Assembly: GCA_947455595.1 (NCBI GenBank)
Contig: CANGOP010000012.1
Span: 32,294-96,293 of the forward strand
DNA: 64,000 nucleotides
Direction of reading: 5' to 3'
Source: Gammaproteobacteria bacterium
GTDB lineage: Bacteria > Pseudomonadota > Gammaproteobacteria > Steroidobacterales > Steroidobacteraceae
This document shows positions 26,446 through 40,842 of this stretch, one piece after another; position 1 is the first letter of the stretch, and each line of letters opens with the position of its first letter. A model generated the notes under the pieces. It had not been told where the DNA came from. It searched no databases and saw nothing but the letters and a program-made list of their open reading frames with translations. Both the position numbers and the translations under genes were made by a program.

Positions 26446-27321
26446 ATGACGATGGCGCTATCACCCGCTGTTCCGACTGCTACGGCGCTCGCGCTGCGCG
26501 GGCCTATCGGCAGCTTGGATGCCTACATCGATGCGGTCTCGCGCATCCCCGTGCAGTCACGTGAGGAAGAGTTCGCGCTCGCGCGCCGCCTGCGTGAGAA
26601 CGAGGATCTGGAAGCCGCTCGCGAACTTGTGCTCTCCCATCTGCGTTTCGTAGTGCATATCGCACGTGGCTACACCGGCTACGGACTGCCCATGGGCGAT
26701 CTGGTGCAGGAAGGCAACGTGGGCCTCATGAAGGCCGTCAAGCGCTTTGACCCCACACTTGGTGTCAGGCTGGTGTCCTTTGCTGTGCACTGGATTCGCG
26801 CTGAAATTCACGAATACGTGCTGCGCAACTGGCGCCTCGTCAAGGTGGCCACGACCAAGGCGCAACGCAAACTGTTCTTCAATTTGCGCAAGGCGAAGAA
26901 GAATTTGTCGTGGCTATCGGCCGAAGAAACCGCCGCCGTCGCAAAAGACCTCGGTGTCACACCCGCTGAAGTGACGCAGATGGAGCAGCGATTATCGGCG
27001 CGCGACGTCTCGTTTGATCCCGTTCCGGATCAGGATGATGAAGACGGTAGCTATTCGCCAGCCGCCTATCTGCCCGCCCCCGATGCCGATCCGGCGATCG
27101 CGGTCGAGAACGAAGAATGGGAAGATGCATCCAGCACGCGCCTGCATCACGCGTTGGCGACGCTGGACCCACGCAGTCGCGCCATTGTCGAGCGTCGCTG
27201 GTTGGTGGAAGACAACAAAGCCACTCTGCATGAATTGGCTGCGGAATTTGATGTCTCGGCGGAACGCATTCGCCAGATCGAAACGGCCGCGATGAAAAAG
27301 CTCCGCGCAGCAATGGCCTGA
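26446..27321 (+). CDS. rpoH: RNA polymerase heat-shock sigma factor (sigma-32)
   Basis: The product has 291 residues. Region 2 has [34 protein letters not shown] and [19 protein letters not shown]. The RpoH box [13 protein letters not shown] (about 139-151) separates it from other sigma-70 factors. Region 4 has [14 protein letters not shown] and [17 protein letters not shown]. An AAGGG/AAAGG run precedes the ATG. It directs heat-shock gene transcription. Position after ftsYEX is conserved; control by CIRCE and a sigma-E-like promoter is read from the upstream DNA. Translational control by mRNA structure, known in E. coli, was not assessed. Confidence 0.97.
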   Translation: MTMALSPAVPTATALALRGPIGSLDAYIDAVSRIPVQSREEEFALARRLRENEDLEAARELVLSHLRFVVHIARGYTGYGLPMGDLVQEGNVGLMKAVKRFDPTLGVRLVSFAVHWIRAEIHEYVLRNWRLVKVATTKAQRKLFFNLRKAKKNLSWLSAEETAAVAKDLGVTPAEVTQMEQRLSARDVSFDPVPDQDDEDGSYSPAAYLPAPDADPAIAVENEEWEDASSTRLHHALATLDPRSRAIVERRWLVEDNKATLHELAAEFDVSAERIRQIETAAMKKLRAAMA

Positions 27322-27330
27322 CCTTCAGCC

Positions 27331-27777
27331 ATGGATTCGCTCGAGGTGTGGTTCGAGCGGTACGGCGAAAGCCATCGCCATCCGCTCAATCGGGCACTGC
27401 ACACGCTTTGCGTGCCCGTGATTGCCGGGACACTGTTGGCCCTACTGGCCCTCATTCCGGTGCCTTGGAATCGATCCGCTAATCTTGGGATGCTCGCGCT
27501 GGCCGTTGCGATGATCGTCTATGTGCGGCTATCACTCCGCCACGCGTTGGGGATCGCTGTGCTCGCCGGTGCGACCGTCGCTCTGCTGTGCCAATGGCCC
27601 ATCCTCATGACACTTCCGGTCTTGCTCGGCGCTTTTGTCGTCGCCTGGATCGGCCAATTCATCGGCCACTCCATTGAAGGTCGGCGCCCCAGTTTTTTGG
27701 ATGACCTGCGCTTTTTACTGATTGGGCCTTTGTGGGTGCTCGACGGGCTGTACCGCCGAATCGGCTTGGGGCGCTAA
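27331..27777 (+). CDS. DUF962/Mpo1-like membrane protein
   Basis: The protein has 148 residues with about four hydrophobic segments. Conserved family features are SHRHPLNRALHTLCVPV near the N-terminus and WIGQFIGHSIEGRRPSFLDDLRFLLIGPLWVL at the C-terminus, containing the His residues thought to bind iron. The yeast member Mpo1 is a 2-hydroxy fatty acid dioxygenase. The role in bacteria is inferred only. It follows rpoH after 9 bases, so it may be read on the same heat-shock-controlled transcript. Confidence 0.85.
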   Translation: MDSLEVWFERYGESHRHPLNRALHTLCVPVIAGTLLALLALIPVPWNRSANLGMLALAVAMIVYVRLSLRHALGIAVLAGATVALLCQWPILMTLPVLLGAFVVAWIGQFIGHSIEGRRPSFLDDLRFLLIGPLWVLDGLYRRIGLGR

Positions 27778-27787
27778 GCGCCTATCG

Positions 27788-27970
27788 TTACTCGAGTTCT
27801 GAGCGAGGACTCAGCCGCTCGGTCACGATACGCTGATACACAGCCGAGACGCTGCGGCCCAGTACCGTCGCAATCTCCGCGCGTGGTGCCCCTCGATCAA
27901 CGAGCGCCTTTAATTTTCTTAAATCGGATGAAGTCCATCCCGACCCATGATGGGCTCGCTTTCTCGTCAT
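27788..27970 (-). CDS. Small helix-turn-helix (SANT/Myb-like) protein
   Basis: The 60-residue basic protein has a central GWTSSDLRKLKALVDRGAP segment followed by AEIATVLGRSVSAVYQRI, a helix-turn-helix where the second helix follows the GRS turn. ATG 27970 is chosen; a TTG at 27991 is possible. It resembles short HTH proteins found in phages and chromosomes that read 'W-T-x-x-[DE]-x-x-x-L'. No partner gene is evident. It ends 10 bases from the convergent DUF962 gene. Confidence 0.6.
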   Translation of the reverse strand: MTRKRAHHGSGWTSSDLRKLKALVDRGAPRAEIATVLGRSVSAVYQRIVTERLSPRSELE

Positions 27971-28085
27971 CACCACTCGCGCTCTCCCCAATCCCCAGCA
28001 CTCGCCCCGACCATACGGGGGGCGGCATCATGCACCGGTTAGACGTTAATGCCAATCCCGATATGACCCTACAGGCAAAAAATTT

Positions 28086-28997
28086 TTAGTCGCGCTCGAC
28101 CGCCCAGCGTTGTAAGGCTTCTTCGAAAACGATCGCGTGCAATTCAGTGGTCCGTCGAGTCGTCGGCGCATATCCGCCGCCGAGTACGATCGCAAGTGGC
28201 GCATGCCAATCCCGTACAGCTTGGATCACCGCATGATCCCGACGACGCAGTCCGTCCTCACTGAGCGCCAGGCGCCCGTAGCGATCACCCTCGACCACAT
28301 CGACCCCGGCAACATAAAAAACGATGTCCGGACGATGGATGGCCAGCGCTTGATGGAGCGCCGGCGTGAGTGCCGCAAGATAGCCCTCATCGGAGGTTCC
28401 GTCGGGCAACCCCACGTCATGCGTGGAGGCCGGTTTGATGGCTGGATAATTGCGCTCACCATGCACCGACAAGGTGTAGACCGCTGACCGGCCCGAGAAA
28501 ATCGCGGCAGTGCCATTACCCTGATGAACATCCAGATCGATGACCAAAGCACGCTGAATACGCCCATCGGCGAGCAGCCGCTCGATCGCAACCGCCACAT
28601 CGTTGATGACGCAGAACCCCTCGCCGTGATCGGCAAACGCGTGGTGGGTCCCACCGGCCAAATTCGCCGCCAATCCGTCAGAGAGCGCTGCCGCGGCAGC
28701 TAAACAGGTTCCCTCAACGGTTAGCCGGGAACGTCGCCAGAGACGAGGCGTAAAGGGGATCCCCAATGCCCGTCGCTCAGCCGGCGTCAATGCATCCGTT
28801 TGCAAACGCTCCAGATACGCGGGCGTGTGGACACGCTGCAGATCGTCCAACGAGACTTCGGTCGGCTCCACATATTGAATTTTCGGTGAGAGACCGCGCT
28901 CGTCCAGTAGGGAACGTAGCAAGAGATACTTGCCCATCGGGTAGGGATGGGTTGGCGGCAAATCAACGCGATAGCCTTCGTGATAACTCACGCGCAT
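28086..28997 (-). CDS. Histone-deacetylase-family (class IV/AcuC-like) hydrolase
   Basis: The product has 303 residues from ATG 28997 (GGAGG upstream). Zinc and catalytic elements are LAGGTHHAFADHGEGFCVINDVAVA (His-His dyad), VIDLDVHQGNG (Asp and His ligands) and YVAGVDVVEGDRYGRL (third ligand Asp), followed by GGGYAP. The spacing GVDVVEGDRYG resembles the HDAC11-like class IV branch more than AcuC. It probably deacylates small acyl-amines or protein lysines; the substrate is unknown. It lies downstream of gabT with a hairpin between them. Confidence 0.88.
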   Translation of the reverse strand: MRVSYHEGYRVDLPPTHPYPMGKYLLLRSLLDERGLSPKIQYVEPTEVSLDDLQRVHTPAYLERLQTDALTPAERRALGIPFTPRLWRRSRLTVEGTCLAAAAALSDGLAANLAGGTHHAFADHGEGFCVINDVAVAIERLLADGRIQRALVIDLDVHQGNGTAAIFSGRSAVYTLSVHGERNYPAIKPASTHDVGLPDGTSDEGYLAALTPALHQALAIHRPDIVFYVAGVDVVEGDRYGRLALSEDGLRRRDHAVIQAVRDWHAPLAIVLGGGYAPTTRRTTELHAIVFEEALQRWAVERD

Positions 28998-29090
28998 CAC
29001 AACAGAACCTCCGCCCAAAACCGAATTTTTACGGCACCGTCACAAGATGGGACCGATCGCCTCGAGGGTATCAGGGCCTCAGAACAAGCA

Positions 29091-29118
29091 AGGCCCGTGT
29101 CGCGAACAACACGGGCCT
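29091..29118 (-). terminator. Hairpin terminator after gabT
   Basis: AGGCCCGTGT pairs perfectly with ACACGGGCCT across an 8-base loop. It lies 23 bases after the gabT stop in the direction of transcription and is followed on that strand by TGCTTGTTCT, a weakly T-rich tail. Confidence 0.7.
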
Positions 29119-29141
29119 CGGCGTCAAGACGAACGAATGGC

Positions 29142-30449
29142 TTAAGCGATTTTCGCGGCGACGGCCGGCGCCGTCACTTCAGCAAGACTACGCTCCAGAA
29201 TATCGAGGCCCTCCGCCAAGATCTCATCACTCACCGTCAAGGGCACGAGGAAGCGGATGACATTCGACCGCGTACCGCAAGAGAGAATGACGAGGCCGTT
29301 CGCCGCAGCCTTGGCCACGAGGGCTTTGGTCAGATCGGCGTCGGGACGCGCCACATCGCCATCCTTGACCAACTCCAGTGCGATCATCGCGCCAAGACCG
29401 CGCACATCGCCGACGCAGGTGTAGCCCTTCGCCGTCAAGCCGTTCAGACGGTGCTTAATTTGCGCACCAATCATGTTGGCACGCGCACACAGATTCTCCT
29501 CCTCGATTACCTCGAGAACGGCGAGCGCTGCAGCGCAGGAAATCGGTGAGCCCGCATAGGTGCCACCCAGGCCGCCTGGGGCCGGCCCATCCATGATCGC
29601 TGCCTTGCCGATAACGCCCGAGAGCGGGAAGCCACCGGCGAGGCTCTTCGCGACGGTGATCAAGTCCGGCTCGATACCCGCATGCTCAATCGCGAACAGT
29701 TTCCCCGTCCGAGCAAAACCGGTCTGCACTTCGTCGGCGATGAGCAGAATGCCGTGCTGGTCGCACAGCTGACGCAATGCCACGAGCAACTCGACTGGCG
29801 CCTGATAGAAACCACCCTCACCCTGTACCGGCTCAATGATGATGGCCGCTACGCGGGCCGGATCAACGTCGGCCTTGAGCAGCGTGTCCAGTGTCGCAAG
29901 CGACTGCTGGACCGTGACACCCAGAATAGGGCTCGGGAACGGCACGTGAAAAATTTCCGCCGGCATCGGGCCGAAGCCCGTCTTGTAAGGTGCCACTTTG
30001 CCCGTCAGGCCCATGGTCATCATGGTGCGCCCGTGGAACGAGCCGGAGAATGCAATGACGGCGCTGCGCTTGGTGTAGGCACGCGCAATCTTGACCGCGT
30101 TCTCAACCGCTTCCGCACCGGTGGTGAGGAACATGGTCTTCTTCGGGGTGGGTCCTGGCGCCAAGTGATTCAGGCGATCCGACAACCGCACATAACTTTC
30201 GTACTGCGTCACCTGAAAGCAGGTGTGCGAATACAGTTCTAACTGTGCCTTGACCGCGGCCTGCACCTTCGGATGCAAATGGCCGGTATTGAGCACCGCG
30301 ATGCCACCTGCGAAATCAATGTAACGCTTGCCTTCGACGTCCCAGATCTCCGAGTTCTTCGCTTTGGCGGTGAACACCGGCAGAAGGTTCGAGACGCCAC
30401 GAGGGACAGCCGTCTCACGAAGTTTTTGCAGCTCAGCGTTCGTCGTCAT
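29142..30449 (-). CDS. gabT: 4-aminobutyrate aminotransferase
   Basis: The 435-residue class III PLP aminotransferase has TNAELQKLRETAVPRGV, FLTTGAEAVENAVKIARAYT, SGSFHGRT, IADEVQTGFARTGKLFA with the PLP-binding Asp, and the Schiff-base Lys in VAKSLAGGFPL. This set matches GabT/PuuE, which converts GABA and 2-oxoglutarate to succinate semialdehyde and glutamate. No gabD is adjacent. A GGAG lies 11 bases before the ATG. The alternative 5-aminovalerate aminotransferase cannot be excluded. Confidence 0.9.
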   Translation of the reverse strand: MTTNAELQKLRETAVPRGVSNLLPVFTAKAKNSEIWDVEGKRYIDFAGGIAVLNTGHLHPKVQAAVKAQLELYSHTCFQVTQYESYVRLSDRLNHLAPGPTPKKTMFLTTGAEAVENAVKIARAYTKRSAVIAFSGSFHGRTMMTMGLTGKVAPYKTGFGPMPAEIFHVPFPSPILGVTVQQSLATLDTLLKADVDPARVAAIIIEPVQGEGGFYQAPVELLVALRQLCDQHGILLIADEVQTGFARTGKLFAIEHAGIEPDLITVAKSLAGGFPLSGVIGKAAIMDGPAPGGLGGTYAGSPISCAAALAVLEVIEEENLCARANMIGAQIKHRLNGLTAKGYTCVGDVRGLGAMIALELVKDGDVARPDADLTKALVAKAAANGLVILSCGTRSNVIRFLVPLTVSDEILAEGLDILERSLAEVTAPAVAAKIA

Positions 30450-30589
30450 GGCGGGTTCGCTCCGATTAAATGGGGCCTGCTCCGCGTCGCCGGCCCGGGT
30501 TGAACGACAAGCGTATCAGCCGGCGACACGCTTCGTCATGCCGGCCGCTACTAAAGTTCTGAAATATATGATTTTTTAGTGCGCTAGCG

Positions 30590-31609
30590 TCAGGTCAGGC
30601 GGACCAGCTGCTTGCCAAAATTGCGCCCCTGCAGCAATCCAAAAAACGCCTCCGGAGCCGCCTCTAGACCCTCGGCGATGGATTCGCGATAGCGCAGACG
30701 CCCCTCCACATGTAGGCGGGCGAGTTCTTTGAACGCCTCGAGCATGTCCGCGGGATTTTCACTGATGATGAAGCCCTGCACTTTGAGACGGGAACGCAAG
30801 ATAACCGTGGGATCTTTCAGCGGCACGGGTTCCCCGTTGTACCCGGCGATCATCCCGCAGACGGCGACTCGCCCGAACGCATTCATGCGCCGCAACGTCC
30901 CTTCAAAAACGAGCCCGCCCACATTCTCAAAGCAGCCGTCGACGCCATTGGGCGCCGCGGCCGCCAACGCCACGTCAAACGCACGCGCGTCGCGCAGCGC
31001 CTTGTGGTCGAGGCAGGCATCGAATCCCAACTCATCCGTCACATAGGCGCACTTCTCGGGACCGCCGGCAATTCCAACCACGCGACAGCCCGCAGCTTTA
31101 GCCAACTGACCCACCACAGAGCCCACAGCGCCCGATGCGGCGCTGACCACAACGGTCTCACCCGCTTTGGGTTCCATGATGCGATTCAAGCCGTACCAAG
31201 CTGTCATGCCCGGCATACCGAGCGCACCCAAGTAGCGCTGCAGCGGCGCCAGATTCGGATCGATGCGATGCACCATACGCAGCGCTTCACCGGCGACCAG
31301 CGCGTATTCCTGCCAGCCACCGAACGCCAGCACGGTATCGCCGACCGCAAAGCCCTCATGACCGCTCGCGGCTACAACGCCGACGGTACCACCGAGCATG
31401 ACGGCGTCTAACGGATGCGGATCTGCATAGGACTTCGTAGTGCTCATTCGTCCCCGCATGTAGGGATCGAGCGAAAGCCAGTGATTGCGGATCAGGATCT
31501 CGCCAGACGCGGGCACCGGCACCGGCACGGACTCCAGACGGAAATTCTCGGGTCCCGGCGCGCCTTCAGGACGGGATGCCAACACGATACGTCGATTCAT
31601 GGCTGTCAT
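30590..31609 (-). CDS. NADP-dependent oxidoreductase of the MDR/CurA (leukotriene B4 dehydrogenase-like) group
   Basis: The product has 339 residues. Typical segments are NHWLSLDPYMRGRM, LGGTVGVVAASG, GMPGMTAWYGL and the Rossmann motif AASGAVGSVVGQLAK; DGCFENVGG and CGMIAGYNGE follow. No zinc-binding Cys are present, so it is the zinc-free medium-chain group that reduces alpha,beta-unsaturated ketones or aldehydes with NADPH. The start at 31609 has AAGGA at 7 bases. It lies 36 bases after gltD on the same strand and could be read with it. Confidence 0.9.
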   Translation of the reverse strand: MTAMNRRIVLASRPEGAPGPENFRLESVPVPVPASGEILIRNHWLSLDPYMRGRMSTTKSYADPHPLDAVMLGGTVGVVAASGHEGFAVGDTVLAFGGWQEYALVAGEALRMVHRIDPNLAPLQRYLGALGMPGMTAWYGLNRIMEPKAGETVVVSAASGAVGSVVGQLAKAAGCRVVGIAGGPEKCAYVTDELGFDACLDHKALRDARAFDVALAAAAPNGVDGCFENVGGLVFEGTLRRMNAFGRVAVCGMIAGYNGEPVPLKDPTVILRSRLKVQGFIISENPADMLEAFKELARLHVEGRLRYRESIAEGLEAAPEAFFGLLQGRNFGKQLVRLT

Positions 31610-31645
31610 CGGAAATCCTTTGGCTTGCGCCGATTATTTGTTCCG

Positions 31646-37596
<5,951 letters not shown>

Positions 37597-37640
37597 GGCT
37601 CATCCTCAACACCGCCGGCGGCGGCCGAAAAAAGAGCGCC

Positions 37641-37669
37641 ATCATGAACACCGGCATGGAATCGGTCAA
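37641..37669 (-). promoter_or_regulatory. Probable sigma-70 promoter of gltBD
   Basis: On the minus strand TTGACC (-35; 37669-37664) and CATGAT (-10; 37646-37641) are separated by 17 bases. The -35 matches 5 of 6 and the -10 matches 4 of 6 consensus bases. The leader would be about 37 bases. Confidence 0.6.
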
Positions 37670-37705
37670 TGCTGCGCTGCAGCATCTATGCTGCAGCGCA
37701 GCATT
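37668..37705. repeat. 18-bp perfect inverted repeat upstream of the gltB promoter
   Basis: AATGCTGCGCTGCAGCAT is followed by CT and then its exact inverse. The element overlaps the outer two bases of the predicted gltB -35 box and extends to about -75. It could be an activator or repressor binding site for gltBD, or a terminator for the upstream RND operon. No T-run follows on the gltB strand, which argues against the second. Confidence 0.75.
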
Positions 37706-37782
37706 TGGGCTCGTTGGCCGAAGCGATGGAAAGGCCGAGAGGATTGGGGAAGGTTCCGAGCGGCCCGGATGGGCCGCCCGCA

Positions 37783-40700
37783 TCAGGCGGTTTCGTGGGG
37801 GGTGAGGTGACGGCCAAACTTTGGGCCAATCCATCCCTCGAAGTCGTCGACCAAGGTGTACATCGCCGGCACCACGACCAGGGTCAGGAAGGTTGAGCTG
37901 ATGATGCCGCCGATCACGGCAACAGCCATGGGGGCTCGGAACTCCGACCCCTCGCCAAACCCCAAGGCTGACGGCAGCATGCCGGCAATCATCGCGACAC
38001 TGGTCATGACGATCGGCTGTGCCCGCTTGTGACCGGCCTCAATTAAGGCGTCCATCCGCGACTTACCCGTCTTCAACTCTTCGATCGTAAAGTCGACCAA
38101 CAAGATGGAGTTCTTCGCGACGATACCCATCAGCATCAGGGTGCCGATCACAACTGGCAGTGAAAACGGCATGCCGCAGATGGACAGCGCTAACAAGGCG
38201 CCACCCAGCGAGAGTGGCAATGCCGAGAGGATGGTCATCGGCTGGAACACGCGGGCGAACAAGAGGACCAGCACGGCGAACACCATGAGAATGCCGGCGC
38301 CCATGGCCAGGGCAAAGTTTTGCATCAGCTCAGCCATAAACTCCAGATTGCCCGTGTCGACCTTGCGAACACCCGAGGGCAGATTCTTCATCGCCGGCAA
38401 CGCCGCGATTTTTTTCTCGGCATCGCCGGAGGTGGACCCTGGCGTTAGGTCCGCGTCGATCATCAATCGACGGCTCTGATTGTATCGACGCACGGCCACC
38501 GGACCCTGCCCGAACTTCACCTCTGCAACCGCCTTGAGCGGAACACTCCCTCCGGACATGGTCGGCACGGGGAGGTTCTCGATCGTCGACAGATCTTCTC
38601 GCGCGGACTCTTTGAGACCGACTCGGATCGGAACCTGCCGATCGGAGAGCGAGAATTTGGCGCCGTTCTGCGGGATATCTCCCAACGTGGCAATACGGAC
38701 CGTCTGGCTGATGGACTGTACGGTCACCCCGAGTTCCGCCGCCAAATCGAGTCGAGGCTTGATCTGGATCTCGGGCTTCGGCATATCGCCATTGATACGC
38801 GCGCCGCGCAACTCCTTGATGCCCCGCATGCCGGCGAGCACTGCCCGACCGGCCTGTTCAAGCACCTCGGGGTCATCGCCGGTCAGGTAAAAGGTCACGT
38901 CACGACCCGTCCAACCTTGCTGGTTGGAAAACGATACGCGCGCGTCAGGGATCTGACCGAGTTCGCTTTGCACCTGATCCTGCCAAGTCTTCTGATCAAG
39001 CTTGCGTTGCGCGCGCGGCTTTAATGCAACGAACAACTGACCATTACGAACGTCATTGTCATCACCGCCACCCACCATCTCGAGGACGTCGGACACTTCC
39101 CCATGGCTCGCAACAATGTCGGCAGCCTGCTTGGTCACGCGAGCCGTATCTTCGATCCGCACGCCTGGCGCTAATTCGACCGTGATCTGACTGGTGCCGG
39201 AGTCTTCAGATGGGAAAGCATTCTTAGGTATGAAAAACAGACCGGCCACGGAGGCCATAAAGAAAACAGCGAACCCTGCAAAGGTACGGCGACGATGCTC
39301 GACACAGTAGCGCAGTGCTCGCAGGTACCACGCCATGACCGGGCCATCTAGGTGGCTTTGTGCCTTCTCCGGCTTCAGCATGAAAGCAGCGATCACCGGC
39401 GTAATCAATCGGGCGACGAGCAGCGAGAAGAAGACAGCTGCCGCGACAGTGAGTCCAAATTGCTTGAAATACTGACCCGACATTCCGCCCATGAAGCTCA
39501 CAGGCAGAAAAACCGCGATAATCGTCGCGGACGTGGCCACGACGGCAAGACCGATCTCATCAGCAGCATCGAGCGCGGCTTGATACGGCGTCTTACCCAT
39601 TCGAATATGTCGAACAATGTTCTCGATTTCGACAATCGCATCGTCCACCAATACGCCGGCCACCAACGAGAGCGCCAACAGACTGATGTTGTTCAGCGTG
39701 AAGTCCATCCACTGCATGAACGCAAATGTCGGGATCGCCGACAATGGGATCGCGAGCGCCGAAATGGCCGTCGAGCGCGACTCCCGCAAAAAGAGCCAAA
39801 CGACCAGCACGGCCAACAACGACCCTTCAATAAGCGCCTCGATAGCCGAGTCATAAGACGACTGCGTGTTCTCAACCGTCGTGAAGACGATTTTGGCCGA
39901 CACGCCCGGATTATCCTGCAGCATGGAATCGACTTCTTTCGATATCCGCTTGAAAACATCGACGTCCGAATTGCCGCGGGATCGGTACACGCCGAAGGTC
40001 GTCGCCGGGCGCCCGTTCAGCCGCGAAATCGTACGAATCTCGCCGACACCGTCATAGACATGCGCAATTTCATCTAATCGCGCCGTACGACCACCGCCGA
40101 CTTGAATCTGCGTCGACCCTAAGTCCGCAGAGGTGCGCGCACCACCCAGCACACGAATCGACTGCTCGCCGCCTGAGATCTGCGCACGCCCACCGGCCGC
40201 GTCTATATTCAACGACCGCAGCTGCTGATTGACCTGAGCGGCGGTAATGCCGAGCGCCTGCAGCCTCGAGGGATCCAAATCGACACGCACTTCGCGGCTC
40301 ACGCCACCACCGCGAGACACCTGCGCGACGCCTTTGAGGGTGAGTAATCGCTTCGAGACCGTGTGGTCCACAAACCAGCTGAGCTGCTCCTCCGTCATGG
40401 AGGTCGCGCTCACCGCGTAGTACGCAATGGCATTCCCTTCCGCGTCGATGCGCTGAACGACCGGCTCCTGAATACCTTCAGGCAAGTCGCCGCGTACGCG
40501 CGCCACCGCATCACGCACGTCGCTCACCGCTCGATCAATGGGCGTGCCGATTTCAAACGAAATGAACAACATCGCGGAGCCTTCGGTCGCTCGCGAGGTG
40601 ATATTGCGAACATTGCCGATATTGGCGACAGCGCCCTCCACCTTCTGGAGAATTTGCGTCTCCATTTCGGTTGGGGCCGCTCCCGGCTGCGACACCATCA

Positions 40701-40842
40701 CCGTGACCATCGGGAAGGAAATGTCCGGATTCAGCTGAATCGGCAGCTTCATAAAGGACGCCAAACCCACGAAGGTCAGCACCATAAACAGCACCACTGG
40801 AAATATCGGGTGCTTAATGGCCCAAGCCGAAATATTTCTCAC
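37783..40842 (-). CDS. RND-superfamily efflux permease (HAE1-type)
   Basis: The 1019-residue inner-membrane transporter has 12 expected helices with two large periplasmic loops. The start (WAIKHPIFPVVLFMVL), QLNPDISFPMVTV and the TM4 segment LSLVAGVLVDDAIVEIENIVRH (DD pair for proton relay) are typical, and so is the C-terminal repeat GIVAKNSILLVDF. It pumps drugs or metabolites with its adaptor. The adaptor gene upstream overlaps it by 4 bases. There is no outer-membrane channel gene nearby, so a TolC-type partner must be encoded elsewhere. Confidence 0.95.
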   Translation of the reverse strand: MRNISAWAIKHPIFPVVLFMVLTFVGLASFMKLPIQLNPDISFPMVTVMVSQPGAAPTEMETQILQKVEGAVANIGNVRNITSRATEGSAMLFISFEIGTPIDRAVSDVRDAVARVRGDLPEGIQEPVVQRIDAEGNAIAYYAVSATSMTEEQLSWFVDHTVSKRLLTLKGVAQVSRGGGVSREVRVDLDPSRLQALGITAAQVNQQLRSLNIDAAGGRAQISGGEQSIRVLGGARTSADLGSTQIQVGGGRTARLDEIAHVYDGVGEIRTISRLNGRPATTFGVYRSRGNSDVDVFKRISKEVDSMLQDNPGVSAKIVFTTVENTQSSYDSAIEALIEGSLLAVLVVWLFLRESRSTAISALAIPLSAIPTFAFMQWMDFTLNNISLLALSLVAGVLVDDAIVEIENIVRHIRMGKTPYQAALDAADEIGLAVVATSATIIAVFLPVSFMGGMSGQYFKQFGLTVAAAVFFSLLVARLITPVIAAFMLKPEKAQSHLDGPVMAWYLRALRYCVEHRRRTFAGFAVFFMASVAGLFFIPKNAFPSEDSGTSQITVELAPGVRIEDTARVTKQAADIVASHGEVSDVLEMVGGGDDNDVRNGQLFVALKPRAQRKLDQKTWQDQVQSELGQIPDARVSFSNQQGWTGRDVTFYLTGDDPEVLEQAGRAVLAGMRGIKELRGARINGDMPKPEIQIKPRLDLAAELGVTVQSISQTVRIATLGDIPQNGAKFSLSDRQVPIRVGLKESAREDLSTIENLPVPTMSGGSVPLKAVAEVKFGQGPVAVRRYNQSRRLMIDADLTPGSTSGDAEKKIAALPAMKNLPSGVRKVDTGNLEFMAELMQNFALAMGAGILMVFAVLVLLFARVFQPMTILSALPLSLGGALLALSICGMPFSLPVVIGTLMLMGIVAKNSILLVDFTIEELKTGKSRMDALIEAGHKRAQPIVMTSVAMIAGMLPSALGFGEGSEFRAPMAVAVIGGIISSTFLTLVVVPAMYTLVDDFEGWIGPKFGRHLTPHETA

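Noticed and set aside
37668..37705. Reading the long palindrome as a rho-independent terminator of the RND operon
   Set aside because: On the transcribed (minus) strand the stem is followed by GACCGATTCC rather than a T-run, and its edge coincides with the gltB -35 box.
39352..40077. 241-codon open frame opposite the RND permease
   Set aside because: It is antisense to a well-supported RND gene, and its composition (Arg, Gln, His rich) is typical for shadow frames.
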